Below the pieces are notes generated by a model. That model saw only the letters and a program-made list of their open reading frames with translations. It searched no databases and was not told the origin of the DNA. A DNA stretch of 64,000 nucleotides, taken from Mermis nigrescens (Eukaryota; Nematoda; Enoplea; Mermithida; Mermithidae). Positions 18,736 through 29,732 of the stretch are shown one piece after another. Numbering within the stretch: position 1 is the first letter of the stretch; each line of letters starts with the position of its first letter. The stretch is from contig JAVLUZ010000208.1 in NCBI GenBank assembly GCA_036768485.1, positions 1,055,529 through 1,119,528 of the forward strand. Direction: 5' to 3'. A program made the translations under genes and the position numbers.

Positions 18736-19209
18736 ATGGTTCCATATGACCGTTATTAGCCGCTGGTTGGTGACCCATATTCGCGAGTCGATTAGCCGTT
18801 TTAAGATATCAAATGAAGGCGCCATCATAGCATGTATTATTAATGTATTATTAATATTATTAATTATCCATCACTCTTTTTTATAGATCTCAACTTCCTG
18901 GGATGTGGCGTAACATGTATAGACATGAATTAAATGAGTAGTGGTATGTGACGTAATGGGATGTTAATTTATAATAGGATGTAATCATAACACGCTCATT
19001 TTAATTCATTAATGCTTAAAACCTTTCATTTCAACACAATTAATGCCTCAGAAACATAATTAGCATGTATTATTAAGCTTTAGTTGGTTCAATCACTTCT
19101 TATTTATTTATATAATTTGAAGTAAAGCGCGCATTTAATGCAATTACATGTGAGCATTGCAAATGGCTTATAGATTGTAGAATAATTAGAAAGAAAGTGT
19201 AGGCAAATT

Positions 19210-19648
19210 GAGCAGTTTAGAAAAAAGTAGCAGAGATTGGAAAAAAAGTGTACAGAGTTTCGAAAAAGTGTGGAGTTTGGAAAAAAGTGTGCAGAGTTTC
19301 GGAAAAAGTGTGCAGAGTTTCGGAAAAAGTGTGCAGAGTTTCGAAAAAAGTGTGCAGAGTTTTAGAAAAAGTGTGCAGAGTTTCGGAGAAAGTGTGCAGA
19401 GTTTGGAAAAAAGTGTGCAGAGTTTGGAGCATTTTTTAAACGTTATAACATAGGAAGTGTGCAGAGTTTCGAAAAAAGTGTGCAGAGTTTCAGAAAAAGT
19501 GTGCAGAGTTTCGGAAAAAGTGTGCAAGTTTCGGAAAAAGTGTGCAGAGTTTGGAAAAAGTGTGCAGAGTTTGGAAAAAAGTGTGCAGAGTTTGGAAAAA
19601 AGCGTGCAGAGTTTGCAAAAAGTGTGAAGAGTTTGGAAAAATACCGAG
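19210..19648. repeat. Minisatellite GTGTGCAGAGTTTCGGAAAAA, left arm
   Basis: About 20 units of 20-21 bp, interrupted once at about 19437-19455 by ACGTTATAACATAGGAAGT. The inverted counterpart is at 24962-25388. Confidence 0.9.
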
Positions 19649-19768
19649 AATATTAAAATATATTCTGGGATTATTCAAAATGTCATTATCATTCATCCAA
19701 CTATAGTATAATAGAGACATGTAGTGTAAGTCGGTTGGCCTGAGTTCAGCACTTTTTAGGGTTAAGAG

Positions 19769-20014
19769 GATACGTGGGCAGCAAAGAAAATTCTGGGGGG
19801 GTGTGTGCAAGATTTTTTTTGAAGGTCGAAAAATGGCCTTAAAAATGGTGATATGGCGATAAAAACACCATTTTTCGACATAAAAAAATTGCGAAAAAGA
19901 CGAAAAAATTTTCAAAAATTGAATTCTGGGGGGGGGTATTTTGATTTCTGGGGGAGGGGTATTTTGGTTTCTGGGGGGTGCATACCCCCCAAACCCCACC
20001 CACGCTCAGGTGTG
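19769..20014 (+). mobile_element. hAT-like MITE (family A) in left arm only
   Basis: 246 bp between perfect 8-bp duplications GTTAAGAG (19761-19768, 20015-20022). The right arm has the single-copy empty site at 24834-24841. Short imperfect ends (ATACGTGGGC and its complement). Confidence 0.85.
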
Positions 20015-20392
20015 GTTAAGAGTGACAGACGAGAATGATATAGTCAAAAACTCTTTTTGCTTTGACATAGTTTATTAAATAAATTATACAGGTATATTAG
20101 ATTTAAAAATTTGATGACATAGGCATATGTTTAAGATAGAAACACAAGAATGAGCATTTAGGCTGGCCTACTTGAGTAGTGTGGCTGTAAAGTAATTTAT
20201 CAGTCAGCCAATTTTCAAAGAAATAATTATTATTTGCTCACACATTTGCTACATAACTGTCCAGGCCGTTTGTTGGCTATAACATTCATTATTGCAACCC
20301 CTCTTACATATAGGAAGACATTGCATTTTCAAGGACCGGAGACATAAAGATACTGCATACAGTAGACAAAGTCTGTTGAATTTATAAGTGCT

Positions 20393-20835
20393 TGTAAAGT
20401 TTGGAGCATTTTCCGTAAAGTTTAGAACATTTTTCGTAAAGTTTGGGACATTTTTGTAAAGTTTGGAACATTTTTGTAAAGTTTCAAACATTTTTTGTAA
20501 AGTTTGGAACAGTTTTTGTAAAGTTTGGAACATTTTTGTAAAGTTTGGAACATTTTTTGCAAAGTTTGGAACACATTTTACACGTTATAACATAGGAAGT
20601 TTGTAAAGTTTGGAACATTTTTTGTAAAGTTTGGAATATTTTTGTATAGTTTGGAACATTTCTTGTAAACCTTGGAACATTTTTTGTAACGTTTGGAATA
20701 TTTTTGTAAAGGTTGGAACATTTCTTGTAAAGTTTGGAACACTTTTTGTAAAGTTTCGAACATTTTTTGTAAAGTTTGGAACATTTTTGTAAAGTTTGGG
20801 AAATTCGGAACAAAGCTTGTAAAATTTGGAACAAA
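20393..20835. repeat. Minisatellite GTAAAGTTTGGAACATTTTT, left arm
   Basis: About 20 units of about 21 bp, again interrupted by CACGTTATAACATAGGAAGT (20580-20599). The inverted counterpart is at 24035-24470. Confidence 0.9.
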
Positions 20836-21541
20836 GCTCTCAAAAGTCAAAAGAAAGTTATATAAAAGTTCAAATATACAAATTCAGCCACAATTAAAGG
20901 GGTATATTGCATCCAAAGAATCCTTGTTTCTATTGCCTAGGTTAATCAGGCAAGTAAAGCATAATGCGTACACACTGTTAGCATCTGTACCGAAATTTAT
21001 ATTTGTGAGGCTGCGTTATCTGTCTTATTGGTTAGGTGTAAGCATGATAGTATTGCACTGTTCGCTTAAAATTTTACTTGTTTATTGATAATGAGCTAGT
21101 AGCCTAAGCACATACAAATGTGTTAGAAATACACAATACTATTTAAATTCCACACTTTATTGAGAAAGTGTGTGTTAAACTTACTTGTATTGCTACATTA
21201 ATTGAGCAATTTAGCAACAAGCATCAGGCTGCATGCTTTTGTCTATATTGTAAAACTATCATCTCAGTACAGATTTAACTGCAAATCCTGATATTTGAGA
21301 CCACCAATTTAGAGTTTTGACTATACAAAATCTGATTGTGCAGAAAACTGTTATTCTATTTAATCTAGTTCTTACTAGTTTTGTCTTCTTTTTTTACTTT
21401 ATTTTAACTTCATTCTAGGCATTTTAAGGGTAAAAACATAAATTTACTACTTGGTGTTGCTGAAATTGTCTAGCAGTGTTAAACCCTGAGGAAGGGGGAT
21501 CTCCCACCCCTATAGAAGGCTGTGCTTCTCTAGCTGCTGAG

Positions 21542-23338
21542 TGTGATGTTTAAAAGGAAGAGATAAGCAGAATACATGTAAAATGACAATTTCCTATAAT
21601 ATTGTCTGCCAAAGCTATTGTCATCCAGCCAGGTCTGCCAAGATTGGTCAGCAGATACTGACTGTATATGCACGATGTCAACATGGTCATATATAGGGTG
21701 TTTGAATAAAATTAAAAGGTTTTTCTGTGAAGCTATATGTTCTCAGCCCTGTAACGTTGACTGACATTTATTCAGAAAATGTGTCAGCGTTAGGTTTTAT
21801 GCACAAATACATAAAAAGCTGCACCCTAGAACCTAGTGCATTAACATGATGAGAATCCATGCACTCATTGTTGCAATTACTCAAATTTACTCACGCATTG
21901 TCATTGTGAGATAGCCTACTGGGGAATATTTTTTGGATAAAATTACCCTAAATATAGGGCTCCCACATACTTTATGCAAGAAAAAAGGACATTTTTCGCA
22001 AAATGTCTAAATTGACAAATGTTCACTGAAATCATACACAAGTAAATTAATACAAGACCAATACAATGAGATCAATGAACATAATTATTGCTAGATTGAA
22101 TATGTCTAAGTAAGTTATCGTTCTTAATGCAGCATGAAAAGTTTAACACCCTACTTTTTATGGCAAAATGAGCAGTTCAGAATAATGCAAAATTACGGGG
22201 TAATAAAATAAGTACAGTAAATGAAACTATATTGACCTAAAAGAAAAAAAGTTAGTCTAGAAAACGTCCATCATATAACTGCAATGCTCATAATAACAGT
22301 ACAACATTAATTTAAAACAAAATCCTTCGCAAATGGCCAGTCACCCGACACAACAGTAATTGTGTAGAGATTTTTCAGGCTAAGTAGCGAAAAAAGGACA
22401 AAAGGACAGCTTTTAAAAAAGGACGCTGATGCAAATAAAGGACTGTTCTCTTTAAAAAAGGACATATGGGAGCCCTAGCTAAATATGAAGAAAAAGCTGC
22501 ATGTATTAATTATTCTGGTCAATATCTGCAAAAAACATGATTTTCTCTGTTATTTTTCCCTTATAAATCAACCAGGCTACACACGTCATTTCTACTACTG
22601 TTGTCAAGTGTGCACTGGAAAAACCCTCATTCTCAGAAAGTAGATTTTTATAATATAGAAGCCAAAATTTGCACATGCTGCCTTTCACTTAGTATTGTGC
22701 TCAAAAGTGGTAGAAATAGTTGCATCTTTAGACATGGTTTTTGCCTTTTGATGTATTTTTCTTGCTCATGCGATATAAGCATTTTAAATTTTCAAGATGG
22801 GGAGCCAGATTGAAAAAATTACTGTTAGCTAAATCTACTTAACTATGTTATCTTGTTTATTGTTTGAGGACATCTCAGAAAAATCAAAAGAAGGGTTTTT
22901 GAATGATTACTGATTTAATTATTTAGGATAAGAAGAAAAAAATTTCAAAATGGCTGCCATTCGAATTGCTGTCTTAAAAGTGCGCTTTCTGATGTATAAG
23001 CCTTTACCATTTCTGGCTGCTCTTTTCAATGAGATGTTTTGAGTTATGAATCAGTATAATTTTTAGATATTAGCACCAAACACAAAGTGAACATACATGC
23101 CCGGTACTTGTACATTCCCTATATGCCTGAAATGGAATCACCTTGGCATATACCTGCCTAAGCTGCGAAACTAGTTAAAAAGTAGCTTCATCCTGAATGA
23201 ACTAAACATGCGCTTATCAGGGGATGCTGATAGTGTTACAATCTATTTTTAACATTATTATTACATACAACACAAATTCTTAGCATCACCTGCTGTTTAC
23301 CCTGGCAAGAAACGATTAATTTTGCTTATGCTGCTCCT
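21542..23338. other. Middle element centre (single-copy spacer)
   Basis: 1.8 kb between the arms, AT-rich. It holds a hAT-like MITE (21955-22477). I find no convincing gene on either strand. Confidence 0.6.
21955..22477. mobile_element. hAT-like MITE with TAGGGCTCCCACATA ends
   Basis: 523 bp. Terminal repeats TAGGGCTCCCACATA and ATATGGGAGCCCTA are flanked by CCTAAATA (21947-21954) and GCTAAATA (22478-22485), 7 of 8 identical. AAAAGGAC words recur inside. No coding capacity. Confidence 0.7.
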
Positions 23339-24034
23339 CTCAGCAGCTGGAGAAGCACAGCCTTCTATAGGGTGGGGGATCCCCCTTCCTCAGGGTTTAA
23401 CACTGCTAGACAATTTCAGCAACATCAAGTAGTAAATTTATGTTTTTACCCTTAAAATGCCTAGAATGAAGTTAAAATAAAGTAAAAAATAAGACAAAAC
23501 TAGTAAGAACTAGATTAAATAGAATAACAGTTTTCTGCACAATCAGATTTTGTATAGTCAAAACTCTAAATTAATGGTCTCAAATATTAGGATTTGCAGT
23601 TAAATCTGTACTGAGATGATAGTTTTACAATATAGACAAAAGCATGCAGCCTGATGCTTGTTGCTAAATTGCTCAATTAATGTAGCAATACAAGTAAGTT
23701 TAACACACACTTTCCCAATAAAGTGTGGAATTTAAATAGTATTGTGTATTTCTAACACATTTGTGTGTGCTTAGGCTACTAGCTCATTATCAATAAACAA
23801 GCAAAATTTTAAGCGAACAGTGCAATACTATCATGCTTACACCTAACCAATAAGACAGATAACGCAGCCTCACAAATATAAATTTCTGTACAGATGCTAA
23901 CAGTGTGTACGCCTTATGCTTTACTTGCCTGATTAACCTAGGCAATAGAAACAAGGATTTTTGGATGTAATATACCCCTTTAATTGTGGCTGAATTTGGA
24001 TATTTGAACATTTATATAACTTTCTTTTGACTTT

Positions 24035-24470
24035 TAAGAGCTTTGTTCCAAATTTTACAAGCTTTGTTCCGAATTTCCCAAACTTTACAAAAATGTTCCA
24101 AACTTTACAAAAAGTGTTCCAAACTTTACAAGAAATGTTCCAACCTTTACAAAAATATTCCAAACGTTACAAAAAATGTTCCAAAGTTTACAAGAAATGT
24201 TCCAAACTTTACAAAAATATTCCAAACTTTACAAAAAATGTTCCAAACTTTACAAACTTCCTATGTTATAACGTGTAAAATGTGTTCCAAACTTTGCAAA
24301 AAATGTTCCAAACTTTACAAAAATGTTCCAAACTTTACAAAAACTGTTCCAAACTTTACAAAAAATGTTTGAAACTTTACAAAAATGTTCCAAACTTTAC
24401 AAAAATGTCCCAAACTTTACAAAAAATGTTCTAAACTTTACGGAAAATGTTCCAAACTTTACAAGCACTT
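24035..24470. repeat. Minisatellite, right arm (AAAATGTTCCAAACTTTAC)
   Basis: Inverted counterpart of the array at 20393-20835, with a slightly different unit number. Confidence 0.88.
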
Positions 24471-24961
24471 ATAAATTCAACAGACTTTGTCTACTGTATG
24501 CAGTATCTTTATGTCTCTGGTCCTTGAAAATGCAATGTCTTCCTATATGTAAGAGGGGTTGCAATAATGAATGTTATAGCCAACAAACAGCCTGGACAGT
24601 TATGTAGCAAATGTGTGTGCAAATAATAATTATTTCTTTGAAAATTGGCTGACTGATAAATTACTTTACAGCCACACTACTCAAGTAGGCCACCCTAAAT
24701 GCTTATTCTTGTGTTTCTATCTTAAACATATGCCTATGTCATCAAATTGTTAAGTCTAATATACCTGTATAATTTATTTAATAAACTATGTCAAAGCAAA
24801 AAGAGTTTTTGACTATATCATTCTCGTCTGTCACTCTTAGCCCTAAAAAGTGCTGAACTCAGGCCCACCGACTTACACTACATGTCTCTATTATACTATA
24901 GTTGGATGAATGATAATGACATTTTGAATAATCCCAAAATATGTTTTAATATTCTCGGTAT

Positions 24962-25388
24962 TTTTCCAAACTCTGCACACTTTTTGCAAACTCTGCACGC
25001 TTTTTTTCCAAACTCTGCACACTTTTTTCCAAACTCTGCACACTTTTTTCCAAACTCTGCACACTTTTTCCGAAACTCTGCACACTTTTTCCGAAACTCT
25101 GCACACTTTTTCTGAAACTCTGCACACTTTTTTCGAAACTCTGCACACTTCCTATGTTATAACGTGTAAAAAATGCTCCAAACTCTGCACACTTTTTCCA
25201 AACTCTGCACACTTTTTCCGAAACTCTGCACACTTTTTCCGAAACTCTGCACACTTTTCAAACTCGCACACTTTTTCGAAACTCTGCACACTTTTTCCGA
25301 AACTCTGCACACTCCAATACACTTTTTCCGAAACTCTGTACACTTTTTTCCAATCTCTGCTACTTTTTTCTAAACTGCTCAATTTGCC
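24962..25388. repeat. Minisatellite, right arm (CTCTGCACACTTTTTCCGAAA)
   Basis: Inverted counterpart of the array at 19210-19648, with local unit loss or gain (for example around 25260-25320). Confidence 0.88.
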
Positions 25389-27210
25389 TACACTTTCTTT
25401 CTAATTGTTCTACAATCTATGAGCCATTTGCAATGCTCACATGTAATTGAATTAAATGCGCGCTTTACTTCAAATTATATAAATAAATAAGAAGTGATTG
25501 AACCAACTAAAGTTAATAATACATGCTAATTATGTTTCTGAGGCATTAATTGTGTTGAAATGAAAGGTCTTAAGCATTAATGAATTAAATTGAGCGTGTT
25601 ATGATTACATCCCAGTATAAATTAACATCCCAGTACGTCACATACCAATACTCATTTAATTCATGTCTATACATGTTACGCCACATCCCAGGAAGTTGAG
25701 ATCTATAAAAAAGAGTGATGGAGAGGCTGGCACTATTATTCAAAAAATTTTATGCTATGATGGCGCCTTCATTTGATATCTTAAAACGGCTAATCGACTC
25801 GCGAATATGGGTCGCCAACCAGCGGCTAATAACGGTCATATGGAACCATATAATCGCCTACGACGCCGCTCAACATGAGCAACTGATAACGCCCGAATTG
25901 TGGGCCACGACAATCGAAGACGGGTCGCAAATACTGGCTAACCCTAAGAAATCTAAGATTTTAGCTTAATTAATCCATTATTTGCAATGGCAGGGGGTAC
26001 ACACAACATGTGTAGACCTGTTGATGTGTTGCAAGAGCGGACCACTGCTTCAACACATCTAAGCAAGGGCCAAGAAGTCAAAGGACCAGGAAGTGACGAA
26101 GTACCAGGAAATTGAAGGACTGGGAAGTCAAAAACTGGGACGTCGAAGGACCGTGAATTCGAAGGACTGGTAAGTCGAAACTTATATATACACACTCCTT
26201 TTGTGCCTAGGCCCACTTCAATCCCTAGCTCAGCTAGGCTTAGTTTACAAACTTACTTCATATTTAGACTTAATTGCATAATCTGCCAGGTGAACATAAA
26301 GGGCCAGGAAGCCATACACTGCTTGATAAATTTCTATAATGCTTAGGCTTGTTTTACACCTTGGCTTACCTAAGCTTAGTTTACACTGTCCTTAAGCTTA
26401 GTTTTGTCTTACTTTGACACAGTTTTAGATATATTTAAGACTGAGTGGCAGGGGTAGCAAGAGCGGACCCCTGATACACAGTCCTTATGCTTAGTTTTGC
26501 CATACTTTGGCACATTTAAAGCAATTTTTAGACTGAGTGGCAGTGGTAGCAAGAGCGGACCACTGCTACATGCAGTCCTTCTGCTTAGTTTTGCCATACT
26601 TTGGCACATTTAAGGCAATTTTTAGACTGGAGTGGCAGTGGATACACACAATACGCATAGGCGTATTGATGTGTTGCAAGAGCGGACCACTGCTTATAAG
26701 TATTGTAGGGGATGCGTTGGAGGCTCCCCCTCCCCCAGGAAAGTTGTAGCTGGGTAGCCATAGTTTAGCACAATAGTATGTTCTTTACAACTATGCTCAC
26801 TTTAATCTTAGTTTACACTAAATTCAGATTTGATCTAGTTTTAATCTTAGTTCGGGTTTAGTCTAGTTTTAATCTTAGTTCGGGTTTAGTCTAGTTTTAA
26901 TCTTCATTCGGGTTTAGTCTTAGGTTACACTTAAGCCTAAGCTGGCACCCTGCCAATTTTGACCCTTCCACTCCTCAACTATATCCTATCCTTAACCATT
27001 GTCTATCCTTAACCATTGCCTATCCTTAACCATTACGCCCTGGCCCCTACCTCAGGGCGCAAGGCTCCACCCCTCGCCTATCCTTAAGCATTGTATATGT
27101 TATAGCGTTAGCCTATGTTATAACGTTGTCTATTCCTAATAATTGCCTATGCTTAACCATTGCCTATGTTATAGCGTTGCTGCTAGGGGCCACGTATAAC
27201 TACTAATGTG

Positions 27211-27300
27211 CAAATGTGCCCTTAATGTTGCTATTATAACCATGCCATGCAAGAAGCAGGCAAGCGTGTGACTGGCCAAACATGAAGCAGGATGCAGAAG
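27211..27300 (+). pseudogene. Outer Polinton zinc-ribbon gene, 3' part
   Basis: Continues the gene cut at 7833: a QMCP then HAMQEAGKRV stretch matches the second Cys-pair region of the inner gene. It contains stops. Confidence 0.55.
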
Positions 27301-27319
27301 CCCACATGGCCGGCTGAAT

Positions 27320-27331
27320 GTCTATAAAAAT
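27320..27331 (+). promoter_or_regulatory. TATA box GTCTATAAAAAT (outer element)
   Basis: 26 bases before the ATG at 27357, the same position as in the inner element. Confidence 0.6.
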
Positions 27332-27356
27332 GGGTGGCATATACGCTACTTTATAG

Positions 27357-27608
27357 TTGAACAATATTTTCTCAGGCGAACTGGCCTACCATCATTTTGT
27401 CAACAAGCTCAATAAAAAAGCCACTCTCCAATTTATCACCATACATATTGTGCCATCTATTAGCTCGTGCATCTGGAGCCAGCTCAGTGACACGTTCAAG
27501 GAATGGAAACACGTAGAAAAGAAAACACTTTGGACTTTCGCTTTGAACTTGAAACACTGGCTCCAGATGCACGTGCTAATTGATGGCGCAATATGTATGG
27601 TGATGTGA
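27357..27608 (+). CDS. Conserved small Polinton gene (YHHFV family), open copy
   Basis: 83 codons. SGELAYHHFVNKLNKKAT and CIWSQLSDTFKEWKHVEKK match the broken inner gene at 10875-11201. The second half overlaps a long inverted repeat (27437-27481 with 27561-27605), so the last residues may not be original. Function unknown. It may be a relic that happens to be open, because its neighbours are decayed. Confidence 0.45.
   Translation: MNNIFSGELAYHHFVNKLNKKATLQFITIHIVPSISSCIWSQLSDTFKEWKHVEKKTLWTFALNLKHWLQMHVLIDGAICMVM
27437..27605. repeat. Long hairpin: 45-bp inverted repeat, 79-bp loop
   Basis: 27437-27481 and 27561-27605 are inverted copies with about 42 of 45 matches (TCACCATACATATTG ... 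GTGCATCTGGAGCC). Not present in the inner Polinton homologue. Confidence 0.8.
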
Positions 27609-27786
27609 AATTGTGAAAATTGTGAAAATGATGTTTTGTACAATTTGTGGCGTAATTGATTCAAACGCTAAAAACGTGTGAGAAAATTTGTACGAGCATA
27701 CTGTGCTGCATTAAGTTAATATGGTATTGTAAATGAATAAATAGAGAAAATCCATGTTGAAACAACGTGTTTTAAATATAAATATA

Positions 27787-28788
27787 ATGTTAACTAGATA
27801 TACTATGATCCGAGAATGGGATACTCAGGCACCCTCTGTTTGTTCACTACAGCCCACAAGCTTTACTTGCGCTAAAATTGTGTCAGGTAAAAATCATGGT
27901 TAGCTAAACAGCCCACCTACTCTTTGCATAAACCAGCTCTTAAAAAGTAAAGCCAAAGTGATTGTTTGTGCAATTATGAACAATGGTAGGCCAATCTCGT
28001 AGACCTGCTATCTTTAGCTAAACATAATGATAATTTTAAGTACTTGCTTAATTGCATAGACCTGTTTTCAAAATATGCATGGATGGTTTCCTGAATACCA
28101 AAAACGCAAAAAATGTTTGAGATGCATTCAGGCACATTTTAGGTACTAGCTGGAAACCATATCTGCAAACAGATGTAGGCAAGAAATTTGTAAACCAAGA
28201 ATTTCAGTCATTTCTTAAATTAGAAGGTGTTCAATTCTTTACAACAAAAAGTGAAATGAAGGCTAGCGTGGTCAAGCAGTTTAATCAAACCCTCTAGAAA
28301 AAACGCGGAGAAACTTTAAGCACAACAACACCTATAGGTACATTGACATTATTGATGAGCTAAAATTATAATGATTAAGTGCATAGTTAGCAAGAAAAAT
28401 GAGCAATAAATTTTGAATAAGGCGTTTAGAGTAGAAGTGCAAGAGTCTGTAAAGTTTAAATTTAATTTAGGCGACTAAGATCATATAAATAAGGTTGAGC
28501 AAACATTCGAAAAGAAGTTTAGCCAAATTAGACCAAAGAATATTTTATAGTCAAAGAAAGGTTAGCCCGCACTCCACTCGTTTATTTGCTTAAAGACCGG
28601 GATGGTGAAAACTTGTACGTATTTTTTAAGCCAGAATGGCTAAAAAAGGCGCGTCCTCAGAAGAATCGTTTATTGTAGAGAAAATAATAAGAACTCAAAA
28701 ATGCGCTGGAAAAACGGAATAATCAGTACATTCGTGGCGCTATCCACCCAAATTCGATTTTCGTGTCATAAACCTGGTAAACTTATAA
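27787..28788 (+). pseudogene. Outer Polinton integrase with chromodomain, decayed
   Basis: Homologous to 11339-12399 along its length, in pieces: YYDP.-type start, NCIDLFSKYAWMV, FFTTKSEMKASVV, and a final PPKFDF chromodomain end. Many stops and frameshifts. The residue at the catalytic Glu position reads Lys (VVKQFNQTL). The stop (28786-28788) lies inside the next TATA box, as in the inner copy. Confidence 0.8.
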
Positions 28789-28793
28789 ATAAT
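28782..28793 (+). promoter_or_regulatory. TATA box CTTATAAATAAT overlapping the integrase stop
   Basis: 28 bases before the ATG at 28821. Confidence 0.55.
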
Positions 28794-28820
28794 GATTTTA
28801 GTCCCACTATAAAATGAAAA

Positions 28821-28973
28821 ATGGAGAATAGCCAGTGTTGTTTTAACCTTATTCTGCATCGTTTATCACAATACACTTATTTGTCTAATGATGCAATTGG
28901 GGCTTATCTCTGGCCAAAAATGAGCGATCAATATAGACAAGCATTGCTCGAACTTAATAAGAATGCTGCTTAG
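28821..28973 (+). CDS. Small conserved Polinton gene downstream of integrase, open copy
   Basis: 50 codons starting MENSQCCFNLILHRLSQY, then LSNDAIGAYLWPKMSDQYRQ, ending at TAG 28971. The same gene lies after integrase in the inner Polinton but is frameshifted there. Function unknown; no known motif. The TATA box upstream supports a real gene. Confidence 0.5.
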   Translation: MENSQCCFNLILHRLSQYTYLSNDAIGAYLWPKMSDQYRQALLELNKNAA

Positions 28974-29095
28974 GTGAAGTTATTCAGGTTATGGTAATTT
29001 TTAAGTCCGAAGACTACCTTTTATTTTGCAAATGCTGTACACATAAAACATTGATTAGCACATCACCTCATCTATGTCAATCATTCTGGTCTAAA

Positions 29096-29150
29096 AAAAG
29101 TGTGCAAATGGTAAAAGTGTGCAGAGTTTGGAAAAAGTGTGCAAAAAGTT
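29096..29150. repeat. Short minisatellite tract GTGTGCAGAGTTTGGAAAAA
   Basis: Two to three units of the family that forms long arrays in the middle element, located between the small gene and ATPase relic, where the inner Polinton carries the TBP-like gene and its own minisatellite. Confidence 0.7.
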
Positions 29151-29157
29151 TTAAAAT

Positions 29158-29169
29158 GTTTATAAAAAC
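29158..29169 (+). promoter_or_regulatory. TATA box TTTATAAAAACT, ATPase relic
   Basis: 34 bases before the ATG at 29203. Confidence 0.45.
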
Positions 29170-29202
29170 TGATGTTAAAAAGTTCTGAAAACAATTATAA
29201 AC

Positions 29203-29696
29203 ATGGAGCATCCTACTATATGCATCGTTTTGGGTTCAACAAAATTGGGAAAAACAACATTTGTGAAAGCAACTCACTGAAAACAGAGAAAGGAAAATTA
29301 AATAAAAAATTACTAAAATCTACTGGTTGTATAATGAAAAACAGATTCTTTACTATAAGATGGAAAATGTGACTTTTAACAAATGCTTCTAAGATTTCAG
29401 CATCATTAAAAAGGTTGATGTAGCCAATTGATAATTCTTGATGATATAATGCATGAAAGTAGAGGGAATCATGAAATTATACAATTACTCACTCGTGGTT
29501 GTCATCGTTGGAACATTAGTGTCATACAAATTGTGCAAAAATCATTTTAAGGTAGACCTTCATACTTCGCCCATTAATTGTGATTATATTGTTTTGTTCA
29601 AAAAACCCAGCTGATCAACTGCAATCGCATATTTTATCGCATCATTATTACCCTAGTAATCCAAAATATATTCCTGAAGCATATGTTGACGCCACG
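29203..29696 (+). pseudogene. Outer Polinton packaging ATPase, decayed
   Basis: Start with Walker A GSTKLGKT, later LIILDDIM (Walker B) and GCHRWNIS, aligned with the inner ATPase. Frameshifts and stops throughout. It breaks off at about residue 170 of the inner copy and is followed within 40 bases by the right terminal repeat, so the downstream capsid region was deleted. Confidence 0.8.
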
Positions 29697-29732
29697 GTCT
29701 CCCCTCTTCCTCCTCCTCCCGGGCTGCATTTG

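Larger units (their letters stand above)
18742..21541 (+). repeat. Middle element left arm, inner segment
   Basis: Inverted match to 23339-25847, about 95 percent identical by eye. It contains two minisatellite arrays and one MITE that is absent from the other arm. No gene recognised; repeat-derived reading frames are artefacts. Confidence 0.88.
7834..27204. mobile_element. Middle element: gene-less giant-palindrome Polinton-like element
   Basis: Ends are AGTAGTTATACGTGG and its inverted copy (27190-27204), flanked by a perfect 6-bp duplication AATGTG (7828-7833 and 27205-27210). Without the inner Polinton and one copy of its duplication it is about 9.8 kb. It consists of two arms (7834-9191 plus 18742-21541; and 23339-27204) around a 1.8-kb centre. 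End sequence and 6-bp duplication are those of Polintons, but I recognise no gene. It looks like a non-autonomous element moved by a Polinton integrase. Confidence 0.85.
23339..27204 (-). repeat. Middle element right arm
   Basis: 3866-bp inverted copy of the left arm. It keeps the uninterrupted ATGGTT site of the inner Polinton (about 25848-25856, read as AACCAT on this strand) and the empty site of the MITE at 24834-24841. Minisatellites are at 24035-24470 and 24962-25388. Confidence 0.88.

Noticed and set aside
19186..20850. Repetitive frames with NFTKN, TLQKMF or CRVSEKV units in the middle element arms
   Set aside because: They are minisatellite units whose length is near a multiple of three. 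They occur in several frames and on both strands, with no start, domain or TATA-box support.
19210..25388. CRISPR-like regular repeats
   Set aside because: Units are contiguous with no unique spacers, the genome is eukaryotic and the arrays lie in transposon arms.
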